In this document: in pieces, positions 35,074 through 42,580 of the stretch
Numbering within the stretch: the stretch's first letter is position 1
Layout: the number at the start of each line of letters is the position of its first letter
Assembly (NCBI GenBank): GCA_009780855.1
Contig: WQZG01000013.1
Span: 1 to 52,582 of the forward strand
Source of the DNA: Treponema sp.
GTDB taxonomy: Bacteria > Spirochaetota > Spirochaetia > Treponematales > Breznakiellaceae
DNA length: 52,582 nt
Reading direction: 5' to 3'
Made by a program: the position numbers and the translations under genes
The notes under the pieces: generated by a model
Seen by the model: only the letters and a program-made list of their open reading frames with translations
The model's database searches: none
Told to the model about the DNA's origin: nothing

Positions 35074-35657
35074 CAGAAACAATAACTCCCAATGAAATAA
35101 TAATTCCCGGGGAAATAAAAATCCCTGTTAAGGATGACAGGATCCTAAGCGGACTCAAAGCCGGCGATATGGTGTACATTACCGGTATTATTTACACGGC
35201 CAGAGACGCCGCCCACAAAAGGCTTGCCGAAATGGCCGGGAAAGGAGAAAAATACCCGTTTGATTTTACCGGGGCGGCTGTATTTTACGCGGGGCCGTCG
35301 CCGGAAAAACCCGGCAAACCAATCGGCTCAGTCGGCCCGACAACCGCCGGGCGGATGGATCTGTACGCGCCCCTGCTCATCTCAAAAGGCCTCAAAATAA
35401 TGATAGGCAAGGGCCTGCGTTCCCCCGATGTAACGGAAGCGATAAAAAAATATAACGGCATCTACTTTGCCGCGACAGGCGGAATCGCCGCCCTTATGGC
35501 AAGGTGTGTTAAATCCTCCAGGGTGATTGCCTTTGAGGATCTTGGAACCGAGGCGATCCGCGAGCTTAAAGTAGAGAAGCTGCCTGTTTATGTCGCGATA
35601 GACTGCCGGGGAAATAATCTGTACGAAACAGGCAGGCATGAGTACGAGATACTTTGA
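35070..35657 (+). CDS. Class I fumarase-type hydratase, beta subunit (probable mesaconase)
   Basis: It matches the C-terminal domain of class I fumarases: GDMVYITGIIYTARDAAHKRL (substrate loop), VGPTTAGRMDLYAPLLI, GLKIMIGKG, and YFAATGGIAALMA. Length 195 is typical for the separate beta subunit. It is translationally coupled to the alpha subunit and completes the oxygen-sensitive heterodimer or heterotetramer. It is the last gene of the long plus-strand block, and the convergent beta-galactosidase gene ends 14 bases further on. Confidence 0.88.
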   Translation: MTETITPNEIIIPGEIKIPVKDDRILSGLKAGDMVYITGIIYTARDAAHKRLAEMAGKGEKYPFDFTGAAVFYAGPSPEKPGKPIGSVGPTTAGRMDLYAPLLISKGLKIMIGKGLRSPDVTEAIKKYNGIYFAATGGIAALMARCVKSSRVIAFEDLGTEAIRELKVEKLPVYVAIDCRGNNLYETGRHEYEIL

Positions 35658-35671
35658 ATTGCCCGGAACTG

Positions 35672-37792
35672 TTATAGAAGCCGGTAAATAATAACGGTTC
35701 TCGCCGGCGCATTAATATAAAGACAATTATCTTTAATGCAGGCATCCGGTCCGATTACCGTTTTTACCTCCCGGTAACTTGCGCCGTCAAGCGCCGCATT
35801 AAAAATAACCCGGGCAGGTATATCCTGCTGTTTAGGATTGGCTATCCAGATGTAGGTTCCCCCGGATCCATCGTGGAGCCTTGCCAAAAGCCGGTTATCC
35901 GAGACAGACACGCGTTTGACTTTTCCGCCAAATTTTAAAACACTTTCAAAAAATGAAGTCTCTGCCCGCTCCGGCGCGCGGTAGTTTCCTTCTGCTCCGC
36001 CGTGGGTACTGTAGCCGTATCCGGGCATGGTTCCTATGAGACGGGTCTTTCCTCTGCCGTACCTGTTGTCAACGGCGGCAATTCTGCCGTCATCGTACCA
36101 ACCAACCGCCGTTCCGGCAGTGGGCGTATAACACTGAAGATACTCACCTCCCCAGATCCTGTCCCCGGCCACGGTGAGTGTAAGATTACCAAGAAGATCC
36201 GGGGTAAATTCCACGTAACTCTCCTTAACGCCAAAAAGTTCGTCCATGCCAAATCCCGGCTGCACTGCTCCGGCGTGAGCTCCGTCACTGAAGTAAGCGG
36301 GACAGCCTTCGGCAATCAGGGTACCGCCGGCCTTAACCCAGGCTTTAAGGCTGCCTATGGTTTTTGCCGAAAGCATCACCGGGTAAGGAAGATAGAGTAT
36401 GTCCCAGTTCCCAATGTCATCAATATGAACCCAGTCCGCTTGAATGTTCCGGTCAAAGAAGCCCTGGTACGCCCCCTGCATGGATTTGGCGTATGGGTCA
36501 GTTGTCCGGCGCAGTGCCCAGGTGTGAACCTGGCTCTCCGGTACACAGACAATGCCGATTTCACCCTTTACCGGACGGGAATCAAAAAGCTGTTTCCTGT
36601 CGCCGGAGGTGATCCATTTACAGGCTTCAGAAACGGCTTTTGAACGATCCGTCCTGCTGCCGTCCATGCCGTAGGGGCCGAACGCTCCAAAAAGATCGCC
36701 GTCAAGGAGCGGCCGCCAGCGCAGGTAAAAAATTCCTTTTGCGCCGGCCATCAGGCTTACAAAGTTCCAGTAGACAGCGTCTTTTGCACTGGCGATGCGG
36801 CCTTCGTTCCGCGGTTTGTTAAGTACATTGTGCTGGAGCCAGAGCGGGCCGGCGTAGGATTCCGCGTGCCACCAGGGTTTGCCCCGGCAGCTGGCCCGGA
36901 CGAGGTCTGCGGCGTGGAACTGTTTCCAGGGTTCGTCGCCGTGGCGGGAAGAACCCCAGGTCATGCCGTAAATCTCAACCTCCGCAGCGGCGCGCCAGTC
37001 ATCGGCGCCGCGGCCCGCGGCAAGACCAAAACTGCCGGCAATGCCGTGGGCGGCAATGGCGCAGTCAGGATCAATGCCCCGGATAATCTGCGCGCGGCGG
37101 CGCATATAACCGTAAGCGCTCTCAATGCGGAATTCTTCCCAGTCTAAAACATCCGGGTATGGACCGGGCCCATTTGGGGGTGTAATGTCTTCCCACTCGG
37201 CTAATCCGTAACGGCGCCAGGCCCCGGAAACAGCTTCAAGACTCCCGTACTTCTTCTGCAGCCAACTGCGGAATTTCGCCTTGCTGGCTTCGCAGTAACA
37301 GGTCTTTTCGCTGTAGTTACATTCATTCCAGATATCGTAGCCGCCAAGCCCGGGATGACCCCTGTAACGCCCGGCAAGTTCGCCAATCCAGTTCTCCGCG
37401 GCGGCACGGTAATCGTCATTATCCCAGCACATATTTATCCCGCCGGCGGCGCAGCTTACCTGCATAAAAGGCCCTTCAACAGTCCCGTCAGCGCGGGTAA
37501 GCCTGGCATGGGGAAACTTGCGCGCCAGCCACTCCGGCCCAATGACAGTTAATTCGGCGATAATGGTCTTCATTCCGTTCTTCGCCGCAAGCTCAAGCTG
37601 CCTGTCGTAATCGTCCCACTCAAATTTACCTGGCGCGCGCTCAATGGCTGCCCACAGAAACCAGTGCCTGAATATGTTCATCCCGTCTTCGCGGGCAGTA
37701 GAATAGTCCTGTTCCCAATCGGCTTTGGGAGGATTGGTCTTGCGAAAGTAAACCGCGCCGTACGGGAATTCCGGCAGTATATCTTTATTCAT
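35672..37792 (-). CDS. Beta-galactosidase, glycoside hydrolase family 42, 706 aa
   Basis: A TIM-barrel GH42 enzyme hydrolysing terminal beta-galactosides. The acid/base glutamate is E157 in YDIWNECNY, followed by the family's metal-binding cysteine cluster (C158, C165, C167). The nucleophile is probably the glutamate of WWHAESYAGP (about residue 317). A GATase-like middle domain (EIGIVCVPES, ILYLPYPVMLSA) and a small C-terminal beta domain complete the family length. No signal peptide is present, so it acts on imported sugars. It has a GAGGAG site and its own upstream region, with an inverted repeat at 37841-37855 that could be an operator. It is not linked functionally to its neighbours. Confidence 0.93.
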   Translation of the reverse strand: MNKDILPEFPYGAVYFRKTNPPKADWEQDYSTAREDGMNIFRHWFLWAAIERAPGKFEWDDYDRQLELAAKNGMKTIIAELTVIGPEWLARKFPHARLTRADGTVEGPFMQVSCAAGGINMCWDNDDYRAAAENWIGELAGRYRGHPGLGGYDIWNECNYSEKTCYCEASKAKFRSWLQKKYGSLEAVSGAWRRYGLAEWEDITPPNGPGPYPDVLDWEEFRIESAYGYMRRRAQIIRGIDPDCAIAAHGIAGSFGLAAGRGADDWRAAAEVEIYGMTWGSSRHGDEPWKQFHAADLVRASCRGKPWWHAESYAGPLWLQHNVLNKPRNEGRIASAKDAVYWNFVSLMAGAKGIFYLRWRPLLDGDLFGAFGPYGMDGSRTDRSKAVSEACKWITSGDRKQLFDSRPVKGEIGIVCVPESQVHTWALRRTTDPYAKSMQGAYQGFFDRNIQADWVHIDDIGNWDILYLPYPVMLSAKTIGSLKAWVKAGGTLIAEGCPAYFSDGAHAGAVQPGFGMDELFGVKESYVEFTPDLLGNLTLTVAGDRIWGGEYLQCYTPTAGTAVGWYDDGRIAAVDNRYGRGKTRLIGTMPGYGYSTHGGAEGNYRAPERAETSFFESVLKFGGKVKRVSVSDNRLLARLHDGSGGTYIWIANPKQQDIPARVIFNAALDGASYREVKTVIGPDACIKDNCLYINAPARTVIIYRLL

Positions 37793-37840
37793 TCAATGTC
37801 TCCTCGTATAGAATATAATACTCCAATTCCCGTTCCGAAT

Positions 37841-37855
37841 TCAGGCTTAACCTGA
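37841..37855. promoter_or_regulatory. Inverted repeat upstream of the beta-galactosidase gene
   Basis: TCAGG-CTTAA-CCTGA lies about 50 bp upstream of the GH42 start, in the gap after the DUF2807 gene. It could be a repressor operator for the beta-galactosidase or a weak terminator for the operon ending at 37889. No T-run is present. Confidence 0.3.
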
Positions 37856-37888
37856 CCAATGTTTATTTATTTACCCGGCTTACGTTTT

Positions 37889-38761
37889 TTAGTTTACCCG
37901 GCTAATGCTGACAAAACCGTTTTGACTAAGACTCACATTGGGCGAGCCGCTGTATTGGATAACACCAAAACCGTTTGCCTTGATATCCAGATTGCCTGTG
38001 CAGTTCAGGGCGAGTCTGCCGGCACCGGAAAATTTGACTTTTGCATTACCGGTTGAAAGCGCCAGCGCGTCCAGTTCGCCCGCGCCGCTCATATTGTAGT
38101 CAGCGGCGGACGCATTACCGGACAGGGTTATTTTGCCGGCGCCCGAAATTTCAGCAGTAAGGCTGGCGGCGTCAAGTTCGCAATTACAGATACCCGCCCC
38201 ATTTATCACAAAAGCCAGCGTGTCTGTAGAAATTTTATCATGACCGGTAAAATTACAGGCGCCGTCAATGACCAGGCTTTTAAGCGACGGAGCGGTGACA
38301 GTCAGCACAGGAAGGTCTGAGGCGCCGAAACTTATCCACCCGGATGTACGGGCAACAAGCTGTCCGTTAATTACTTCAACGCTGTAATAGTTCCTGACAT
38401 TGGGCTGGATCTTAAGGGTTACCGTATCCGATTCCCCGGCATAATAATGAATGTCAAACTGGCCGGAGGCTTTTATCGAATTAAACGCGCCTGTATTAAT
38501 TTCATAAACGGTCTGAACGCCTTTGGGCTCAACCTGGTCAATTGCGGAAATGTTCGCAACCACGCAGCCGCCCATGAGCAAAACCGCGAAAGCCGCAGCC
38601 GCGAACAGCGGGACGATTGTTCGGCAGTAAGCTGCGATCCCGGAATCCGATGACCAGCAGCTGACAGCTATCCGGGACGCCGCTGACCGGCGGCGGGCCG
38701 CAATATTATGCGCGGCAATACGGTACAGGGACTGCGGAGTTAAAATTAAATTTTTCATCAT
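37889..38761 (-). CDS. DUF2807 (head GIN domain) lipoprotein with an unusual N-terminal extension, 290 aa
   Basis: The mature part is a right-handed beta-repeat domain of the DUF2807/GIN type. FNSIKASGQFDIHYYAGESD is the opening signature, followed by repeats ending AEISGAGKITLSG and YNMSGAGELDAL. Such proteins are thought to be cell-surface or periplasmic. The lipobox LMGGC lies near residue 66, preceded by a hydrophobic stretch, but about 45 further residues (MMKNLILTPQSLYRIAAHN onwards) come before it. No alternative ATG, GTG or TTG exists in frame close to the signal core. The start overlaps the permease gene's stop, so it is fourth in a GntR-ABC operon. Confidence 0.75.
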   Translation of the reverse strand: MMKNLILTPQSLYRIAAHNIAARRRSAASRIAVSCWSSDSGIAAYCRTIVPLFAAAAFAVLLMGGCVVANISAIDQVEPKGVQTVYEINTGAFNSIKASGQFDIHYYAGESDTVTLKIQPNVRNYYSVEVINGQLVARTSGWISFGASDLPVLTVTAPSLKSLVIDGACNFTGHDKISTDTLAFVINGAGICNCELDAASLTAEISGAGKITLSGNASAADYNMSGAGELDALALSTGNAKVKFSGAGRLALNCTGNLDIKANGFGVIQYSGSPNVSLSQNGFVSISRVN

Positions 38762-39516
38762 AAATTTATTTTCCTTTCCATAAGTTTTGAGGTAACTGCA
38801 AAGAGAGCGGCGGCTTCCAACAATGTGAGCACAACTGCAAGCGCAGCCGCAGGTTTACCGTAATTCAGTATAATTATCAGCCCGTAACGCTGTATTGTGC
38901 TGAACGGCGCAAGCAAAAGCTGCAGCAGACTGACAGCGTAAAAACAGCCGCAGCCCAGCAGAAAAGTCAGAAAGCCCGGGGCCGCAACCCGGTATAGAAA
39001 CGACTTCCTGACGGTAATGCAGAACATAATTATCATGATAACCAAAAAATAACCGGCAATAAAAAGCAGGCCGATGCAAATTATATAATAGATATAGCCG
39101 GGATTTGCCAGAATTGTGTCGCGGCCGATTTTCCAAACTCCGCTGCCGGCAAGTTTAAGCGACAGCCAAACTTCACACACAATGACCGCGGCCATTGTCA
39201 GGATATCCAGAACCGCCATTGTGATTACGCTTGCGGCCAGTGTTCTGCGGCGCGGCTGCGGGGTCAGCATCTGCAAAAAAGATTCCTGCGCGCCGAACAT
39301 CCGCCTTACAATAGCGGCATCGCCGATAATGTCGGCGGCAAGCATCGCAGCAATCGCTACGCCTCCAAGGGAAACGGCGGTAACCTGAGCGGCAAAGGGC
39401 AGGAATCCAAAAATACCCAGCATGATAAAAACCAAATCCATTACAGCGATAACGGCAAAGACAGGGCCCCTTACAAAAATGCCGGTCCTGAACGCGTATT
39501 TAAACTGCACTTTCAT
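38758..39516 (-). CDS. ABC-type permease-like membrane protein, 252 aa
   Basis: About six hydrophobic helices with short loops and no soluble domain. I use ATG 39516 (MKVQFKYAFRTG), which has GGAGG nine bases upstream, rather than the frame start at 39546. It overlaps the end of the ATPase gene by 17 bases and is presumably its membrane partner. The composition resembles the permeases of YtrBC-type exporters paired with YtrA regulators. The transported substrate is unknown; in Bacillus such systems respond to cell-wall-active compounds, which is family knowledge rather than evidence from this sequence. Confidence 0.75.
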   Translation of the reverse strand: MKVQFKYAFRTGIFVRGPVFAVIAVMDLVFIMLGIFGFLPFAAQVTAVSLGGVAIAAMLAADIIGDAAIVRRMFGAQESFLQMLTPQPRRRTLAASVITMAVLDILTMAAVIVCEVWLSLKLAGSGVWKIGRDTILANPGYIYYIICIGLLFIAGYFLVIMIIMFCITVRKSFLYRVAAPGFLTFLLGCGCFYAVSLLQLLLAPFSTIQRYGLIIILNYGKPAAALAVVLTLLEAAALFAVTSKLMERKINL

Positions 39517-40219
39517 TATTGAATACCTCCAGATAAGCCTGCTCAACAGTCTGATTGTTTTCCTCCCGCATCTGTTCGCATACGCCGGTAAAAACTATCC
39601 TGCCCGCGGACAGAAAAAAAACATTGTCCAGTATGCGTTCAGTATCTTTTACCAAATGGGTGGAAATTACGGTTGAAGAAGATTCCGGCTGCATGGCAAG
39701 TATCGCGTCAATCACCCGGGTTTTGCCGACAGGATCTATTCCGTCCAGCGGCTCGTCCAGCAGATATAGTTTGGTCTCCCTGGAATAGGTCAGGCCGAGG
39801 ACCAGGCGTTCCTTCATCCCTTTAGAAAGCTTGCTTATATAGGTGTTTTCAAGGGCCCGCAGTTCCAGAATACGGCAGAGTTCATCGGCGCGGTCCTGCC
39901 TGTAGTCACCGTACATTTCACTGTAAAAAACAAAAGCGTCGCAGACACGCATCCAGTTAGGGAAGACCATCGTGTCAGGACAGAACCCTATTGTGCTCCT
40001 GGCAGCAGGCCCGGGCGCGGCGTTACCGCAGTAACTGATCCTGCCGGCTGTAGGCGCCAAAAGTCCGGCTACGGTTTTAAGCAGGGTGGTTTTTCCGGAG
40101 GCATTGGGACCGAGCAATCCTGTGATCTGTCCCGCAGGCACGGTCATGTCCACTCCCCGCAGCGCCATACAGCCCCGGAACTGTTTTTGGAGACCGCTGA
40201 TTTCAAGAACGGTTTGCAT
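39500..40219 (-). CDS. ABC transporter ATPase (YtrB-like), 239 aa
   Basis: Walker A is GPNASGKTT, the signature LSKGMKERL, and Walker B LYLLDEPLDGID, followed by the H-loop STHLVKD. The ATG at 40219 (MQTVLEISGLQKQF) has a GGAGAG site. The longer frame to 40312 would run deep into the regulator gene. It overlaps the GntR gene by 17 bases and the permease by 17 bases, so all three are translationally coupled. Its length is typical of single-domain export ATPases. Confidence 0.92.
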   Translation of the reverse strand: MQTVLEISGLQKQFRGCMALRGVDMTVPAGQITGLLGPNASGKTTLLKTVAGLLAPTAGRISYCGNAAPGPAARSTIGFCPDTMVFPNWMRVCDAFVFYSEMYGDYRQDRADELCRILELRALENTYISKLSKGMKERLVLGLTYSRETKLYLLDEPLDGIDPVGKTRVIDAILAMQPESSSTVISTHLVKDTERILDNVFFLSAGRIVFTGVCEQMREENNQTVEQAYLEVFNNESAV

Positions 40220-40622
40220 TTTTCTTCTCTCCTTTGATGTAGGTTTCCAGTTCATTAAGGATTTCCCTGTCCGAACATCCAAGCGCCCGCATTTCTTCCA
40301 TAAAGCGGCCAAGCGAACCCAGCGCCAGATCGAGGCGTGTTTTTTCGATCATTTTTTTATCCTCCGTAAAAAAATATCCAGTACCCCGTTTGCTGTCGAT
40401 CAACTGCTCCCTCTCCATTTCCAGGTAAACACGCTGCATGGTATTGGTATTAACTTTAAGCAGCGCCGACATTTCGCGGATGGAAGGAATGCGTTCTCCC
40501 GGCTCAATATCTCCCCTGACAAACGACTGGCAAAACCGGAGCATAATTTGGCGGTAAATGGGAGTCCGGTCATCAAACCCCAGACTCCACCGGTCATACC
40601 CGGTCTTTTCCCATAACGGCAT
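40203..40622 (-). CDS. GntR-family regulator, YtrA subfamily, 139 aa
   Basis: A winged helix-turn-helix (about residues 15-83) shows the GntR pattern PIYRQIMLRFCQSFVRGDIE then PGERIPSIREMSALLKVNTN and YLEMEREQLIDSKRGTGYFF. The short helical C-terminus without a ligand-binding domain is the mark of the YtrA subfamily. These repressors control an ABC exporter encoded with them, matching the genes that follow. A TTGACA -35 and symmetric/direct repeats directly upstream indicate autoregulation of the whole operon. Confidence 0.92.
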   Translation of the reverse strand: MPLWEKTGYDRWSLGFDDRTPIYRQIMLRFCQSFVRGDIEPGERIPSIREMSALLKVNTNTMQRVYLEMEREQLIDSKRGTGYFFTEDKKMIEKTRLDLALGSLGRFMEEMRALGCSDREILNELETYIKGEKKNANRS

Positions 40623-40637
40623 TAAATACCCCCTTAT

Positions 40638-40676
40638 GTGTACTACTACACTATTACACTATAAAAATAATGTCAA
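40638..40676 (-). promoter_or_regulatory. Promoter/operator of the GntR-ABC operon
   Basis: On the minus strand a perfect -35 TTGACA lies at 40671-40676. Downstream of it, where the -10 should be, are the inverted repeat GTGTA-CTAC-TACAC (40638-40651) and the direct repeat TACACTAT x2 (40647-40662). A GntR-family operator overlapping the -10 would explain autorepression. The exact -10 hexamer is unclear. Confidence 0.55.
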
Positions 40677-40687
40677 GAAGTACTAAC

Positions 40688-40722
40688 AAATTAAAAATTA
40701 GAAATTAAAAATTAGAAATGGA
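40688..40722. repeat. 7-bp tandem array (AAATTAR), about five units
   Basis: AAATTAA, AAATTAG, AAATTAA, AAATTAG and a degenerate AAATGGA follow each other at exact 7-bp spacing. The array lies in the ~100-base gap between the protease gene's 3' end and the divergent-facing GntR promoter. Confidence 0.7.
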
Positions 40723-40778
40723 AGAAGGTTTAAAATATGAGAATTTTTATGATTAATAATTAAAATTTATTTTTGGGA

Positions 40779-41282
40779 TTAGTTTCCAAGAAGTTCTGTC
40801 AGTACGGCAACAACAGTATCGGCGGCCGCGGCTACAGGGGGAGTTAATCCGTCGGCAAAATCAAGGGACTGGGCCTGGATGCCAAGCAGCAAAACTTTGC
40901 AGCCTGTCTCGCGGTGCAGGTAATCCATCATAACCCTGAGCGGCAGCATGTGTGTGGTAAAAGTAGCTCCGGTAACAGTTTCCGGCGGAATTAACTCAAC
41001 TGTCCCGGCAGGTTTTTTACTGCCGTCCGGTCCGGCCGGCAGATCGGCGGCGTCAATTACAAGCAGGGTATCCGGACAAAACCGTTTGATTTCGCCGGAA
41101 AAGTTCTCCGGAGCGGAGCTGCCGCAAAAGGCGCGGGCCTTGATTTTTAAGCCGGACAAACGCTCGGCAATTAAATGGCCGGCTGCGTCATCACCGCGCA
41201 TAACGGAGCCGCATCCAAGGACAGCTACCTTACACGCTCCGGCCAGAGCTTCGCCAAGCATTTCCCGTATTTCATTACTCAT
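40779..41282 (-). CDS. hycI: Hydrogenase maturation endopeptidase, HycI/HyaD family
   Basis: This cytoplasmic protease cleaves the C-terminal peptide of the [NiFe] large subunit after nickel insertion. The nickel-sensing N-terminal motif VLGCGSVMRGDDAAGHLIAERL and the middle LLVIDAADLPAGPDG are typical. The HycI-like THMLPLRVMMDYL carries the conserved histidine. Length 167 is normal. It follows the ferredoxin subunit by three bases and closes the hydrogenase operon. The large subunit encoded here indeed has a 42-residue C-terminal extension to cut. Confidence 0.9.
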   Translation of the reverse strand: MSNEIREMLGEALAGACKVAVLGCGSVMRGDDAAGHLIAERLSGLKIKARAFCGSSAPENFSGEIKRFCPDTLLVIDAADLPAGPDGSKKPAGTVELIPPETVTGATFTTHMLPLRVMMDYLHRETGCKVLLLGIQAQSLDFADGLTPPVAAAADTVVAVLTELLGN

Positions 41283-41306
41283 TTCTCATTCCTGATTTCT
41301 CATTTG
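41272..41306. repeat. 7-bp tandem array (TCATTNC) across the ferredoxin-protease junction
   Basis: TCATTAC, TCATTTC, TCATTCC, TGATTTC, TCATTTG run at exact 7-bp spacing. On the coding strand the array encodes the last residues of the ferredoxin subunit (MRNQE), its stop, and the first codons of hycI (MSNE). Confidence 0.6.
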
Positions 41307-41654
41307 CGATATATCAACCTTCATATCTTTGCGGTTCAGATTGGCAAGTTCAAACTGGGTCGTACATTCCAGAGCGTCCTTGTGGCAGCTGTCAACGCAC
41401 TGGCCGCAGTAGACGCAGCGGTCAACCTGCAGAATCGCTCTGAACTGCTTGTCGGCCACTTTTTCAATTTCAATGGCTTTGGCCGGGCAATCGCGCACGC
41501 AAAGCTTGCAGCCTATACACCTGGTTGAATCAAAAACCAGCTTGCCGCGGACATTTGTAAATACATCGTCGCGCTGCGTAGGATAGGATACAGTAGCAGG
41601 TTTTTTAAACAGAGCCTTTAGGGCTTCAGGCAGAATTTTTCCGGTTCGTTTCAT
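41286..41654 (-). CDS. Hydrogenase ferredoxin subunit (NuoI/EchF/HycF type), 2x[4Fe-4S]
   Basis: Two complete [4Fe-4S] motifs are present: C46, C49, C52 and C56 (CIGCKLCVRDCP), and C80, C83, C86 and C90 (CVYCGQCVDSC). The protein passes electrons from reduced ferredoxin or another donor to the small subunit. At 122 residues it is shorter than complex I NuoI, as usual for energy-converting hydrogenases. Its ATG overlaps the NuoH-like gene's stop (ATGA). Confidence 0.92.
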   Translation of the reverse strand: MKRTGKILPEALKALFKKPATVSYPTQRDDVFTNVRGKLVFDSTRCIGCKLCVRDCPAKAIEIEKVADKQFRAILQVDRCVYCGQCVDSCHKDALECTTQFELANLNRKDMKVDISQMRNQE

Positions 41655-42580
41655 CTGAACAGCCCCTTGATAATAAGATCAATTACCAGCTGCACAAGCG
41701 CCAGCGGAGCCAGAAACATCCAGCAGAAACGGACCATCTGTTCGATACGAAGGCGGGCGGTTACGGCCCGTACTACTATCAGCAAAAAAAGCAGAATCAG
41801 TGTTTTAACCAGGAAAATTACAAAACCGATAACCGGTACAGCCGAAAAAAACGGCAGGAATACATCGGCAACGATCGTAAGCAGGACAACAGTTTCCACT
41901 CCGATGGCAAGCTGAAAAATCGCAAGCATACGGCCGCCGTACTCGGTAAAGGCGCCGCTGACAATTTCTGTTTCCGCGTCGGGTGTGTCAAAGGGAACGC
42001 GCTCAAGTTTACCCTGGGTCGCGAGAAGGGCGACAACGAAACCGGGTATGTTTGCCAGCGCAAAAAGCGGGTTGGCCGCGTAAAACGCCACGATACCGGT
42101 CAGCGACCAGCTGTCGGCAAGAAGCGCCGGGCCCAGAATTGACATAAACAGCGGAACCTCGTAGGCAAAAAGCTGGGTAAGAACGCGCTGGGATCCTATA
42201 GCCGCGTACATCGAAGATGAATTCCAGCCTGCCAAAAAGAAGGTCAGCGGCATTATCGTAAGCAGGTACAAAATTACAACAACATCGCCGGGGAAGGGAT
42301 TTAGAGACTGTACGCCCCAAATGGGCACATAGAGAAAGGCCGTCGTTACCGAAGTCAGGGCTATAACCGGGAGCACCAGGAAAAGTGTGCGGTTGGCCTC
42401 GTCCGGTACAATTGTTTCCTTGCTGAACAGTTTGATAAAGTCCGCGACAGGCTGGAACCAGGGCGGCCCCCTGCGGTTCTGCAGCCTGGCGTAAACTTTT
42501 CTGTCCACAAATTGCAGAGTAAACGCGTAAATTGTCAAAAAAATTAAACCCGGAAATACGAGTATGTTCAGGAAGGACAC
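41651..42580 (-). CDS. Hydrogenase membrane subunit, NuoH/EchB/HycD type, 309 aa
   Basis: About eight helices, with the NuoH-family signature KVYARLQNRRGPPWFQPVAD near the N-terminus and PFDTPDAETEIVSGAFTEYGG in the middle. The latter is the conserved glutamate-containing loop that contacts the catalytic module. It links the hydrogenase module to the antiporter-like membrane arm. It starts at a GTG directly next to the large-subunit stop codon. Confidence 0.93.
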   Translation of the reverse strand: MSFLNILVFPGLIFLTIYAFTLQFVDRKVYARLQNRRGPPWFQPVADFIKLFSKETIVPDEANRTLFLVLPVIALTSVTTAFLYVPIWGVQSLNPFPGDVVVILYLLTIMPLTFFLAGWNSSSMYAAIGSQRVLTQLFAYEVPLFMSILGPALLADSWSLTGIVAFYAANPLFALANIPGFVVALLATQGKLERVPFDTPDAETEIVSGAFTEYGGRMLAIFQLAIGVETVVLLTIVADVFLPFFSAVPVIGFVIFLVKTLILLFLLIVVRAVTARLRIEQMVRFCWMFLAPLALVQLVIDLIIKGLFR

